Shown here: piece by piece, positions 1 to 9,578 of the stretch
How the letters are laid out: every line of letters begins with the position of its first letter
Position numbering within the stretch: the first letter of the stretch is position 1
Notes under the pieces: model-generated
Seen by the model: only the letters and a program-made list of their open reading frames with translations
What the model was told of the DNA's origin: nothing
The model's database searches: none
From: Pseudomonadota bacterium
GTDB taxonomy: Bacteria > Pseudomonadota > Gammaproteobacteria > Pseudomonadales > Moraxellaceae
Assembly: GCA_021804355.1 (NCBI GenBank)
Contig: JAJZHP010000015.1
Span: 1 to 35,411, forward strand
Length of the DNA: 35,411 nt
Direction: 5' to 3'
Made by a program: the position numbers and the translations under genes

Positions 1-1395
1 AAGATCCGATATCTTGGTCAGGTAGCCTGCCTCATTCAGGTGTTCGATGTTCGCAGTGGCGGCTACGCTTCGCAAGCAGCAGAGCTCCTAAATGACCGAG
101 ATTTGTGGGAACGTGTGGTCAATACTCTCTCCTGTTCCTGCCAGCAGGCCTGCCAAAAGTGCCTCTTGGGCTTCGATACGCGATTTGAGGCAGAGCGCTT
201 GGACCGCCTAGCAGCTCTCGACTGGGTGAATTCTGCCTGGCTGGATTTGCTGGCAGTACCAACAACCAATCAGGTGTTCGAGACTGGAACACAGGCCGAG
301 ACAGCGTCACTGCTGGAGGCCGTGGAGCGCGAGCTAGCCAAAGGCGTCTTTGAGGCTGTCGCCATTACGATGGCGGGCTCGCCTGACCAGTGGGATCTGG
401 CTAGGGCCCGCTATCTTCGCAATCGGCTCCATGCCTGGCGGACCCGCGGCTTAGCTGTTCACCTGCGGTTGCCCGCCGGTGTGCTGCTGTCGATCAGCGA
501 CTTGGACCGCCAGCATCTGGCTGCTCTGGCGCAGAGTGATGTGGCAGTGGAAACCCTCGATGTCACTGATCTCGCCAATGGATTCCGGCCAGTCATTGGC
601 TTGAAGACCGGCAACCGTTGCCTGACCTGGGCTAGTGACAACCTTGGTATGGTGATTCCCGATCGCTATTGGGGCACCCAGCCTGACGGCTACAAACTCC
701 TACGCGGAGACCTTATTTGGCAACACCCTCAACAGCGTCTTTCGGCAGAGTCTCTGACGCCACCTGTGCCAGAATGTGTCGTCGCCATCGAAATGCATCA
801 TGAGCTGGATGGTCAGCTACAGACCTTTGGCAAGCGGTTCTGGACTCACCTCGCCTCCCAGGTGCCTACCATTCAGCGCATCCTTAATGGCGAGGAGAAA
901 ATCGTCGAGATTACCTATGAGGATCGCTACGTTCGCAATCCGGCTACGGCAGCGACAGTGATGCTCGTTCTATATGAGGCTGCACGCTTGGGAGGCCCCG
1001 TGAAGTCGCCCAGCATTTTGGTCCGAGGTATTGCCTTCCACCGTGATGACAATCGCAGCCAGTACCAGTGCTGGCACGACTGGCAAGATGAACAGGCCCG
1101 AGATGTGGCAATCCAGGCAGCTTTCGAATATTGCGGACTGAAGGCCGCGGTGAAGAGCCAGCCGGCGCTACCCCATGGCCGGACACTGACGCTCAAGCTC
1201 GAATCAGGTTGCAGCCTGACTATTCAGCTAGATCAGGGATTCTCCTACTGGGAAGTGGTGTCGGACTCGCGCCAGCGGCAGGTGTCTACCTTCAAATTCC
1301 ATGCAAAGGAGATAGGCAAGGAGTTGGCGGAACTTCGAATTAATCTCAAGGGTCAGGACGACACCCCAACACAGATATATGTGAAACGGCAGTAA
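1..1395 (+). CDS. C-terminal part of a large helicase-like protein (5' end outside window)
   Basis: The frame is open from base 1, so this is the last ~464 residues of a longer protein. The GTG at 40 is only an internal codon. Near the start there is a Cys cluster of the form CxC-x3-C-x2-C (about 133-162) followed by CLLGFDTRFEAERLDRLAAL. Such a cluster resembles the zinc-binding end (MZB/DUF1998-like) of large DEAD/DEAH helicases in defence and DNA-modification islands. Further motifs are ITYEDRYVRNP (about 907-940) and, near the end, HGRTLTLKLESG then LDQGFSYW. From memory these recall the tail of DpdJ-type helicases of the 7-deazapurine DNA-modification clusters, but I cannot confirm this without a search. 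The helicase motor domains would lie to the left of the window. The gene looks GC-richer than the core genes and abuts the 3' end of guaA, an island integration site, so horizontal acquisition is likely. A helicase or defence role is inference. Confidence 0.55.
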   Translation, partial: KIRYLGQVACLIQVFDVRSGGYASQAAELLNDRDLWERVVNTLSCSCQQACQKCLLGFDTRFEAERLDRLAALDWVNSAWLDLLAVPTTNQVFETGTQAETASLLEAVERELAKGVFEAVAITMAGSPDQWDLARARYLRNRLHAWRTRGLAVHLRLPAGVLLSISDLDRQHLAALAQSDVAVETLDVTDLANGFRPVIGLKTGNRCLTWASDNLGMVIPDRYWGTQPDGYKLLRGDLIWQHPQQRLSAESLTPPVPECVVAIEMHHELDGQLQTFGKRFWTHLASQVPTIQRILNGEEKIVEITYEDRYVRNPATAATVMLVLYEAARLGGPVKSPSILVRGIAFHRDDNRSQYQCWHDWQDEQARDVAIQAAFEYCGLKAAVKSQPALPHGRTLTLKLESGCSLTIQLDQGFSYWEVVSDSRQRQVSTFKFHAKEIGKELAELRINLKGQDDTPTQIYVKRQ

Positions 1396-1410
1396 ACGAC
1401 TGTCGTCGTT
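1395..1410 (+). terminator. Small hairpin just after the helicase-like gene
   Basis: AACGAC (1395-1400) and GTCGTT (1405-1410) pair around a 4-base loop, overlapping the stop codon of the upstream gene. No T-run follows, so terminator activity is uncertain. Confidence 0.25.
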
Positions 1411-1474
1411 GTGCCCATCAACCCATTAAGTGGACACTATTTTCACGGCCTTAGGTAAGGCTCCAGCGATCGCG

Positions 1475-1541
1475 GTAGGAATGGGCATTACTGCCCACCC
1501 CCCGCACAGATCCGTACGTGCAGCATTACCGCATACGGCTC
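1475..1541 (-). mobile_element. 3' end of a group II intron (domains V and VI), remnant
   Basis: On the minus strand, 1541 to 1509 reads GAGCCGTATGCGG then TGCTGCACGTACGGATC. This is very close to bacterial group II intron domain V (GAGCCGUAU...GUACGGUUC): the lower helix pairs, with an AC bulge on the 3' side. It has one G-A mismatch where the family usually has G-U. A second hairpin follows at about 1503-1475: TGGGCA and TGCCCA around a GTAA loop, extended by GGGG/TTCC, then CTAC. This fits domain VI and a 3' intron end. No bulged branch-point A is evident, as in some hydrolytic (class C-like) introns. No reverse transcriptase or domains I-IV are seen between here and guaA (only 77 bases), so this is a truncated copy. 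It has the same orientation as guaA, just downstream of its stop; class C introns favour such sites after terminators. Confidence 0.6.
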
Positions 1542-1618
1542 CTGCCTGCCGTTGATTGAGTAGTTGTAGCGGAATGAGAATGCTCCGGCCCGTGTGACAG
1601 CCATTGCCAGACGTGTGA

Positions 1619-3196
1619 TCATTCCCACTCAATAGTTGCCGGGGGCTTGGAGGAGACATCATAAGTCACCCGGGAGACCCCATCTATCTCATTGATGATG
1701 CGATTGGAGACCAATTCAAGCAGCTCATAGGGTAAATGCGCCCACCTAGCTGTCATAAAATCAATGGTTTCCACGGCGCGTAGTGCAATCACCCACGCAT
1801 AACGACGTGCATCGCCTACCACACCGACAGAACGTACAGGCAGGAATACAGCGAAGGCCTGGCTGGTTTTATGGTACCAACCCGCCTTGTGCAGCTCTTC
1901 CAAAAAAATATCATCTGCTTTACGCAGCACCTCGGCATATTCGCGTTTGACCTCACCCAGAATACGCACGCCCAGACCTGGTCCTGGAAAGGGGTGACGA
2001 TGCACCATATCATAAGGCAAACCCAAGGCCAGCCCCAGACGCCGTACTTCATCCTTAAATAGCTCGCGTAGCGGCTCAACCAGTTTTAGCTTCATGGTCT
2101 CAGGTAGTCCACCCACATTGTGATGCGACTTGATGACATGAGCCTTACCGGTTTTGCTAGCTGCCGATTCGATAACATCCGGATAAATGGTGCCTTGCGC
2201 CAGCCAGCGTACATCACTCAATTTGGCAGCTTCTGCATCAAATACTTCAATAAAAGTACGACCTATAATTTTGCGCTTGGCCTCGGGATCTGATACCCCC
2301 TCCAAACGCTGCAAGAATAGATCTGCGGCATCCACCCTGACCACGCGCACGCCCATATGCTGGGCAAACATGGCCATGACATGATCACCTTCATGCAAAC
2401 GCAGTAGCCCGTTATCCACAAAAACACAGGTCAGACGATCACCGATAGCGCGATGCAACAAGGCTGCCACCACCGAGGAGTCCACACCGCCTGATAGTCC
2501 CAGCAAAACTTGATCTTCGCCCAGACGTGCACGCAATGACGAGACCGACTCTTCTATGATGTTCTCTGCCGTCCATAAGGCATCACAAGCACATACCTGA
2601 TGCACAAAACGTTCAAGCAAACGCATACCTTGGCTGGTATGCGTTACTTCAGGATGAAATTGTACCCCATACCAGCGCCTCTGCTCATCACTCATGGCAG
2701 CAACGGGACACGTAGACGTCGATGCCGTCGCTTTGAATCCCGGCGGCAGGCTAGTCACCTGATCACCATGACTCATCCAGACATCGAGCAGTGCTACACC
2801 CTGATCATCAACACGATCTTCAATACCCTGGAGCCAGTTATCGGGAGCCTTGATCTGCACGGCTGCATAGCCAAATTCACGCTTTTCACAGGACTGCACC
2901 CTGCCCCCAAGCTGTTGCGCCATGGTTTGCATACCATAACAAATGCCTAGCAGCGGAACACCTGCCGTAAAAACAGCCTCAGGCGCACGCGGAGTATCCT
3001 GCAGAGTCACCGATTCCGGGCCTCCTGAGAGGATAATACCGCGAGGAGCAAAATCTTTGATTTCCTGTTCAGACATATCAAATGCCCTCAACTCACAGTA
3101 AACCCCCAACTCACGCACGCGTCGTGCAATCAATTGGGAATACTGTGAGCCAAAATCCAAAATCAGAATTTTGTGGGCATGAATATCAAGTGTCAT
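1619..3196 (-). CDS. guaA: GMP synthase (glutamine-hydrolysing)
   Basis: Makes GMP from XMP, glutamine and ATP in the cytoplasm, the last step of guanine nucleotide synthesis. The N-terminal class I glutamine amidotransferase domain shows [17 protein letters not shown], the nucleophile region GICYGMQ and the His/Glu of FHPEVTH. The ATP pyrophosphatase domain follows with the P-loop [17 protein letters not shown], then the dimerisation domain ending in TIEWE. An open frame extends to a GTG at 3211. I chose the ATG at 3196 because it gives 525 residues, as in E. coli, and leaves 7 bases after the preceding small ORF. It is the last gene of the guaB - small ORF - guaA operon. Its 3' end (GAGTGGGAATGA at 1619-1630) is the conserved segment used as an attachment site by many genomic islands, and foreign-looking DNA lies directly beyond it. 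Confidence 0.97.
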   Translation of the reverse strand: MTLDIHAHKILILDFGSQYSQLIARRVRELGVYCELRAFDMSEQEIKDFAPRGIILSGGPESVTLQDTPRAPEAVFTAGVPLLGICYGMQTMAQQLGGRVQSCEKREFGYAAVQIKAPDNWLQGIEDRVDDQGVALLDVWMSHGDQVTSLPPGFKATASTSTCPVAAMSDEQRRWYGVQFHPEVTHTSQGMRLLERFVHQVCACDALWTAENIIEESVSSLRARLGEDQVLLGLSGGVDSSVVAALLHRAIGDRLTCVFVDNGLLRLHEGDHVMAMFAQHMGVRVVRVDAADLFLQRLEGVSDPEAKRKIIGRTFIEVFDAEAAKLSDVRWLAQGTIYPDVIESAASKTGKAHVIKSHHNVGGLPETMKLKLVEPLRELFKDEVRRLGLALGLPYDMVHRHPFPGPGLGVRILGEVKREYAEVLRKADDIFLEELHKAGWYHKTSQAFAVFLPVRSVGVVGDARRYAWVIALRAVETIDFMTARWAHLPYELLELVSNRIINEIDGVSRVTYDVSSKPPATIEWE

Positions 3197-3203
3197 AACG
3201 TGC

Positions 3204-3350
3204 TCATTCACGGGATTGAGGAGGAAGGAAAGTCGAAGATGACTGACGGTTCCTGGCCATCAGCCAGACCAAGCCTACATGGCTGGCCACGACCAGCAAG
3301 ACCACGAGCAGCAGTGCCCACCAGCCATAGTTCAACAAGAAATCCAGCAT
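3204..3350 (-). CDS. Small single-span membrane protein between guaB and guaA
   Basis: A 48-codon frame starts with ATG at 3350, two bases after the guaB stop (TAA GT ATG), and ends in TGA at 3206-3204, seven bases before the guaA ATG. It fills the guaB-guaA gap exactly. A GGGG run in the end of guaB lies at Shine-Dalgarno distance. The product begins [11 protein letters not shown], followed by a strongly hydrophobic stretch ([19 protein letters not shown]) of about 20-23 residues. It ends in a short polar tail with Arg and Ser (ARNRQSSS...PPQSRE), suggesting N-terminus out, C-terminus in. No known family is recognised. Placement, start context and a clean transmembrane segment support a real gene. 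Its function is unknown; a role near purine synthesis is only suggested by position. Confidence 0.6.
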   Translation of the reverse strand: MLDFLLNYGWWALLLVVLLVVASHVGLVWLMARNRQSSSTFLPPQSRE

Positions 3351-3352
3351 AC

Positions 3353-4885
<1,533 letters not shown>

Positions 4886-4899
4886 CGCAATCACGATGG

Positions 4900-6828
4900 C
4901 TACCCGTGATCAGGCGGCACCTCCGCACTGCAATGATGGTCCATGGCAGGTCGCAGCACACTTAAATCCGGACTGTTACGGTAGGGGTCATCGGGAATAT
5001 ATCCAACATTCAGGACACCCCAGTCATACAACATGCATACCGTATTGGCCAGTACAGGCGTGGGGACGGGGTCACCACCCTGACGCCAGTCTTTAGCCTG
5101 AAGCTCAAATATGGTTTTCCTCAAGCCTTGCGGAAAGGCTTTGACATGATCAAATAAATCACGATAAAAACCGGAGTGATAGTCGGCTTGCTCCATATAC
5201 GGCATGGCTTCAATGGCCGTGTAATCAAACTCAGCCAGCGATGACTCTAGCGACTGGGCATACCATGTTTCAGCTTTTTTATGCAGCACCACCTGAGCAT
5301 ATAGATTACGCGCCGTCAGCAACCCGGGATGATCAGCACGCAACCGCCGCGCCATGTTCAGAGCCAAGTTATCCAGCGCATCCGTCTTTAACAACGTCCA
5401 CATGGACAGCCATTCAGGATGCAGCCGGATTTCAGCCACGCTACCAGGCATCCCCCAAGACTGATAACTCAATCGGGCAAACGTGCTGTCGTCCTCAAAA
5501 TCAGACAAGGTAATGTCATCATGAAATAAGACGCCATTGAAATAGGCATGGCGCCCTAAATCAGTATACATATCCCTGATGACGCCTTTAGCCAAAGAAG
5601 AAAAGGGTGACAACCTAGGATACCCGGTTGCCACATAATTAGGTTTGTTGGGTAAAGTGACCACCACATCCTGAGCTGCCCGATCACTTTGTGGAAGTTG
5701 CCATGCCAGTAAGGGCATCCAGGCATAGACATGCCTGACCTGGGTGAGTTGCCTGATCGACCAGGCCACATGATTGAACAGATCCTGCCTGACCGGGAGG
5801 TGATGATTAGGAAAATACACAGCATCCGCAGCACCATTGCCATCGGGGTCGGCAAAAGCCTGCAGGTACACCGTATTGACATCACTGTCGCGTACCCGTT
5901 GCAACAATTTTTGCAGATTGCTGGCCTCCTGAGCAGGATTGGCATCATAAACATAGTCGAGATTGACATGCATGACACGAACAGGCCCATGCCTACTCGT
6001 CTTCTCATCAACCTGCATATCATGCTCAAGCTGCCAAGGGGAGATGCCGTTATCCACGATATGCTGCAAAATACGACGTTTCCCACGCGCATCCAGCAAA
6101 CCCTCATGCCCTAAACCCAGGCTAAGCCCTAAGCTTGCAGCGATCTGCGTGCACACTTCATTGAAATCACCACCAGGCCACATGATGATATGGGGATGTA
6201 GCCCCAGCCGCTGCTCAAAAAGCTGCTTACTTCGTTGTAAGTCATCATAAATCCTTGCCCGGTAAGCTTTCTCGGATTCATATCCTGCCTGACGGCCCAA
6301 CCAGGCTCGTGTCGTTGCTGCAGGCTGCCTATCTCCTTGCGGATCCCCAGGCAGCGGCATATCCAGTTTATCTCCCTCCACGGCCAAACTTACCATAGGA
6401 TCTTTAGCCAGCTCTTCAATATCCGTCCAACTTAAGTAACGCCTGTCATGATCCCTTAACTGATGACCTACCACACCTACCACGGCAGGCACATGCAGCA
6501 CATGCAAGATGGGCAATACTTCATGCATAAACAAGGGGCCGGGAGCATCAAAGCAAACAATGACTACCTTGCTAGGATGCGCAGCAGCCTGCTTGTCATT
6601 CCAAGCATCCCATCGTTTGAATAAATAACCGTTATTTTTTAATTCATTCAACTGCCGTAGTAACAGGGTGGGACTCACCCCCTGACCGGAGGCTGATGGC
6701 TGAGATATGGCTGAAATTTGTGGGTAACGCAAGACCAAAGGTTCAGCCCCTGCTGTCCGTGCAGACAAACCCAAAATCACAAGACACCCCAGGCAGAGCT
6801 GATAATAGATAGTTGATAAAGTCATCAT
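4900..6828 (-). CDS. PgaB-like exported protein: degenerate polysaccharide deacetylase plus GH153-type domain
   Basis: The architecture is that of PgaB/IcaB-type poly-beta-1,6-N-acetylglucosamine processing enzymes: signal peptide (cleavage probably after ARTAGA), a CE4 NodB-like domain (about 30-270) and a C-terminal glycoside hydrolase domain (about 285-620). The C-terminal half is well kept: VNLDYVYDANPAQEASNL, TVYLQAFADPDGNGAADA, YAWMPLLAW and FHDDITLSDFED. The N-terminal half looks inactive. The usual FDD is FDA (VIVCFDAPG), losing a metal-binding Asp, and the region where family members carry SHxxxxH reads SLAVEGDKLDM with no His. Deacetylation is therefore doubtful while glycan cleavage or binding may persist. 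Only TTG precedes at 6837; the ATG at 6828 is preferred (642 residues). No pgaA, pgaC or pgaD lies nearby. It sits upstream of guaB in the same direction, with its own promoter region near the DUF4124 gene. Confidence 0.8.
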   Translation of the reverse strand: MMTLSTIYYQLCLGCLVILGLSARTAGAEPLVLRYPQISAISQPSASGQGVSPTLLLRQLNELKNNGYLFKRWDAWNDKQAAAHPSKVVIVCFDAPGPLFMHEVLPILHVLHVPAVVGVVGHQLRDHDRRYLSWTDIEELAKDPMVSLAVEGDKLDMPLPGDPQGDRQPAATTRAWLGRQAGYESEKAYRARIYDDLQRSKQLFEQRLGLHPHIIMWPGGDFNEVCTQIAASLGLSLGLGHEGLLDARGKRRILQHIVDNGISPWQLEHDMQVDEKTSRHGPVRVMHVNLDYVYDANPAQEASNLQKLLQRVRDSDVNTVYLQAFADPDGNGAADAVYFPNHHLPVRQDLFNHVAWSIRQLTQVRHVYAWMPLLAWQLPQSDRAAQDVVVTLPNKPNYVATGYPRLSPFSSLAKGVIRDMYTDLGRHAYFNGVLFHDDITLSDFEDDSTFARLSYQSWGMPGSVAEIRLHPEWLSMWTLLKTDALDNLALNMARRLRADHPGLLTARNLYAQVVLHKKAETWYAQSLESSLAEFDYTAIEAMPYMEQADYHSGFYRDLFDHVKAFPQGLRKTIFELQAKDWRQGGDPVPTPVLANTVCMLYDWGVLNVGYIPDDPYRNSPDLSVLRPAMDHHCSAEVPPDHG

Positions 6829-6875
6829 GCAGTCCAAGGTAGGCGTATCGCTTCGCTAGCGTCAAGTGAAAATCT

Positions 6876-7286
6876 TTACTGACCACCATCCAAAGCAGCT
6901 TTTTGTGCATCAGGTATCTGCCCGGCTGTGACTGCTGCCGCCTTGGCCTTATCCTCATCGGATTGCAAATGATGTACATACTGTGTAAATGCACCGCCAG
7001 CCTGTGACACCGTATCGACAGCAGAAACAGGCGGAGTTACCGGCTCAGGACCGTACATACTATCCAGATTGGGCATATGACGTGTGTCCACGCTGACTTT
7101 ATGAGCTCCTGCATGAGGCTGGCTGGAAAAATGGGTCACTCCATCAGCATCCTGCCAACGGTAAACCTGAATCTGCTTGCCTGTAGCCGGCTGATTGGAT
7201 TTATCCGTCACCACCGTTTTGGCAGGCTGCATAAGCCAATAGGCCAGCGGCAGGCACAATAAAACAACCAGCACAATATTCTTCAT
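6876..7286 (-). CDS. DUF4124 domain-containing exported or membrane-anchored protein
   Basis: A 136-residue protein with an N-terminal hydrophobic segment (NIVLVVLLCLPLAYWLM), followed by a DUF4124 signature: YRWQDADGVTHFSSQPHAGAHKV at about residues 41-65. The C-terminal half is Ala/Gln-rich and low in motifs. DUF4124 proteins are small periplasmic proteins of proteobacteria with no settled function. The start is backed by GAGG 7-8 bases upstream of the ATG. The gene is divergent from xseA; its start codon overlaps the -35 hexamer of the xseA promoter. It precedes the PgaB-like gene in the same direction with a 47-base gap, so the two may be co-transcribed. Confidence 0.75.
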   Translation of the reverse strand: MKNIVLVVLLCLPLAYWLMQPAKTVVTDKSNQPATGKQIQVYRWQDADGVTHFSSQPHAGAHKVSVDTRHMPNLDSMYGPEPVTPPVSAVDTVSQAGGAFTQYVHHLQSDEDKAKAAAVTAGQIPDAQKAALDGGQ

Positions 7287-7314
7287 GACAGCCTCACGAC
7301 TTGTTTTCTACAAT
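7285..7314 (+). promoter_or_regulatory. Promoter of xseA, overlapping the divergent gene's start codon
   Basis: ATGACA (7285-7290) and TACAAT (7309-7314) are separated by 18 bases; each matches five of six consensus bases. Transcription would start near 7321. This rules out the upstream ATG at 7285 as the xseA start and favours the one at 7348. Confidence 0.55.
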
Positions 7315-7347
7315 GGACACCATGGCCACCACCGGCAACCCAGTCTT

Positions 7348-8745
7348 ATGCCTACATCTGACATCCTGAGCGTCACCTCCCTCAACACCTTAGCAAGAGA
7401 CCTTTTGGAAGGTCAGTTTGCCCATGTCAAGGTGGAAGGCGAAATCTCCAACCTCAGCCAGGCTAGCTCAGGCCATCTGTATTTTACACTCAAAGATGCC
7501 CAGGCACAGGTTCGAGCAGCGATGTTTCGCTCTCGCCGACAAAACCTGCGGCTACAACCCGCTGATGGCATGAAAGTACAAGCTCATGGACATCTCAGTC
7601 TCTACACCCCTCGCGGCGACTATCAACTCATCGTTGAAAACATGGTTGCAGCAGGCGCAGGAGACCTGCAGGCAGCTTTCATCAAGCTCAAGGAAAAGCT
7701 GGCTACCGAAGGTCTGTTTAACCATAAACGACCTTTGCCCTACTTACCTACCCAGTTAGCATTAATTACTTCTCGTCAGGGAGCGGTTCTGCATGATGTA
7801 CTTAGTATACTTAAACGACGTCATCCTGCCCTGGCGGTGACATTAATGCCTGTCCTGGTCCAGGGAGAACAGGCAGCTCCGATGATCATTCAGATGCTTA
7901 ACCGTATCCATGCGTCATCAGGATTTGATGTTGTGCTTATTTGCCGCGGCGGTGGGTCCCTTGAAGATCTTTGGGCATTCAACGATGAGACCCTGGCTCG
8001 AGCCATTCGGGCCTGCCCTATTCCGGTCATCAGTGCCGTTGGCCATGAAACTGACTTTACCATCGCTGACTTTGCGGCAGACCTCAGGGCCGCTACTCCC
8101 TCAGCTGCAGCTGAGATACTTAGCGAAGGAGCACTGCGACTGCATCAGCAATTGCAGCAACTGGCCCAGCGTATCACCCGCCCACCCCGCCAGATCAGAG
8201 ATCACGGACAGCGGCTTGATCAGTTACAACAACGTCTTATGCAAGCCTGGGTGCATCTGTACCGATTTCATAAAGATCAGTTCAAACAGCACATGACGCG
8301 ACTGCAGAACCAGCACCCTCAACAAAAACTGCGTCACCAGCAGGAACAACTGAAAGCCATCTATGCCCGGCTCGAACTTGGCATGGATCGCTCGCTGATC
8401 ACCAGGCAACATGCTTATCGCATGTTTTGTCAACGTTTTGTATCCATGAACCCTGCAGTGCGACTACATAGCTTACGTGAGCACTTTATTCGCCAAAAAA
8501 ACCAGCTACACAGCATTTTTCCTGCTCAGCTAGGACAAGCAAGAACCCAGCTGGAATTTTTGGCTCATCGCGCTCATATCGCCAGCCCCTTGACGACCCT
8601 ATCCCGCGGCTATGCCATTCTTGAAGGACCGCATGGTATCGTCCGGCAAGCTCATGACGTGCATGTGGGGGATGAGATTTATGCCCGCCTTCACGAAGGC
8701 CATCTATCACTGCGTGTACTTGACACCGATAAAGGCGACCGATGA
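7348..8745 (+). CDS. xseA: Exodeoxyribonuclease VII large subunit
   Basis: Catalytic subunit of ExoVII, which degrades single-stranded DNA to oligonucleotides in both directions. It has an N-terminal OB-fold (FAHVKVEGEISNLSQASSGHLYFTLKD), then the core with LALITSRQGAVLHDVLSILKRRHP, ICRGGGSLEDLWAFNDETLARAI and SAVGHETDFTIADFAADLRAATPSAAAE, then a long helical region and the C-terminal LSRGYAIL motif. A longer frame from 7285 exists, but the promoter at 7285-7314 and family N-termini favour the ATG at 7348 (465 residues). xseB is not adjacent. The stop overlaps the start of the M23 peptidase gene (ATGA), so the two are translationally coupled. Confidence 0.95.
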   Translation: MPTSDILSVTSLNTLARDLLEGQFAHVKVEGEISNLSQASSGHLYFTLKDAQAQVRAAMFRSRRQNLRLQPADGMKVQAHGHLSLYTPRGDYQLIVENMVAAGAGDLQAAFIKLKEKLATEGLFNHKRPLPYLPTQLALITSRQGAVLHDVLSILKRRHPALAVTLMPVLVQGEQAAPMIIQMLNRIHASSGFDVVLICRGGGSLEDLWAFNDETLARAIRACPIPVISAVGHETDFTIADFAADLRAATPSAAAEILSEGALRLHQQLQQLAQRITRPPRQIRDHGQRLDQLQQRLMQAWVHLYRFHKDQFKQHMTRLQNQHPQQKLRHQQEQLKAIYARLELGMDRSLITRQHAYRMFCQRFVSMNPAVRLHSLREHFIRQKNQLHSIFPAQLGQARTQLEFLAHRAHIASPLTTLSRGYAILEGPHGIVRQAHDVHVGDEIYARLHEGHLSLRVLDTDKGDR

Positions 8746-9578
8746 AACAACACCCCCTGCTACTGTTAGTTACGCTGACCTGTATTCCGGCCTGGTCCCT
8801 GCAAGCTGATGCCGTCAACGGAGGTATTGCACTTATCCCTTTACCCGACTCATCGATAGCTCCCGAAGTTTGGTACCACGGACAACGTGTTTTGGTTACA
8901 GGCCATGATGGGCATTGGCAAGCCGCGGTAGGCATACCGTTATCACAATCAGCTGGCGATGATTATTTGAATATCACCGGGTCTAGCAACAAGATTCCCT
9001 TTACCATCAGCCATCGCGACTATCCCGAGCAGCATATTTTTCTAAACAATACCCATCAGGTCAATCCAAGCCCTGATGAACTTTCACGCATACACGGTGA
9101 GCTCAAACAAGAACTGGACGATTTTGCAGTCTTTGATGGAACGGTTGATCCCCATGCTCTGAACCTGACTAAACTCCCGGTTAAGAGCAACCAGGTATTG
9201 AGTGCCTTTGGTCTGAAGCGTTTCTTTAATGGTGAGCCCCGTGCGCCCCATTCTGGCCTGGATCTTAAAGCAGCCGAAGGTGAACCGGTAACGGCTCCAG
9301 CCAGCGGCCGGGTATTGATGACCCGGCAGCTTTTTTTCAATGGCAATACCATCATGCTGGATGAAGGACAGGGTCTGATCAGCATGTACTGTCACTTAAG
9401 CCAGATCAGCGTGCATGAAGGACAGCTCATCCAAGCAGGGGATTTATTAGGGTATGTAGGACACACCGGACGAGCAACAGGCCCGCATCTGCACTGGTCC
9501 GTCAGTCTGAACGGGGTTCGTGTCGACCCGCGTTTGTTACTGACCCCAGCCCTGAACGCCAGCCTGTTACCTCACTGA
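8742..9578 (+). CDS. Exported M23-family metallopeptidase (LytM/NlpD-like)
   Basis: A 278-residue protein with a signal peptide (MKQHPLLLLVTLTCIPAWSL). The N-terminal half is a beta-rich domain (about 25-105). The C-terminal M23 domain keeps its zinc ligands: HSGLDL (His and Asp, about residues 171-175) and the HxH of GPHLHW near 252. Active M23 enzymes cut peptide cross-bridges in peptidoglycan, and this one retains the full ligand set. It starts inside the xseA stop (ATGA) and its 3' end overlaps that of the convergent DUF445 gene by 7 bases. A peptidase-after-xseA pair is seen in other gammaproteobacteria, as far as I recall. Confidence 0.9.
   Translation: MKQHPLLLLVTLTCIPAWSLQADAVNGGIALIPLPDSSIAPEVWYHGQRVLVTGHDGHWQAAVGIPLSQSAGDDYLNITGSSNKIPFTISHRDYPEQHIFLNNTHQVNPSPDELSRIHGELKQELDDFAVFDGTVDPHALNLTKLPVKSNQVLSAFGLKRFFNGEPRAPHSGLDLKAAEGEPVTAPASGRVLMTRQLFFNGNTIMLDEGQGLISMYCHLSQISVHEGQLIQAGDLLGYVGHTGRATGPHLHWSVSLNGVRVDPRLLLTPALNASLLPH

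Noticed and set aside
1426-1662. 78-codon minus-strand ORF across the guaA 3' end
   Set aside because: It overlaps guaA out of frame and reads through the intron domain V/VI sequence, which explains the DNA better.
2600-2950. 116-codon plus-strand ORF inside guaA
   Set aside because: Shadow of the strongly conserved guaA frame; no start signal or domain.
7285-7347. N-terminal extension of xseA from the ATG at 7285
   Set aside because: It overlaps the promoter hexamers and the divergent start codon and has no family similarity.
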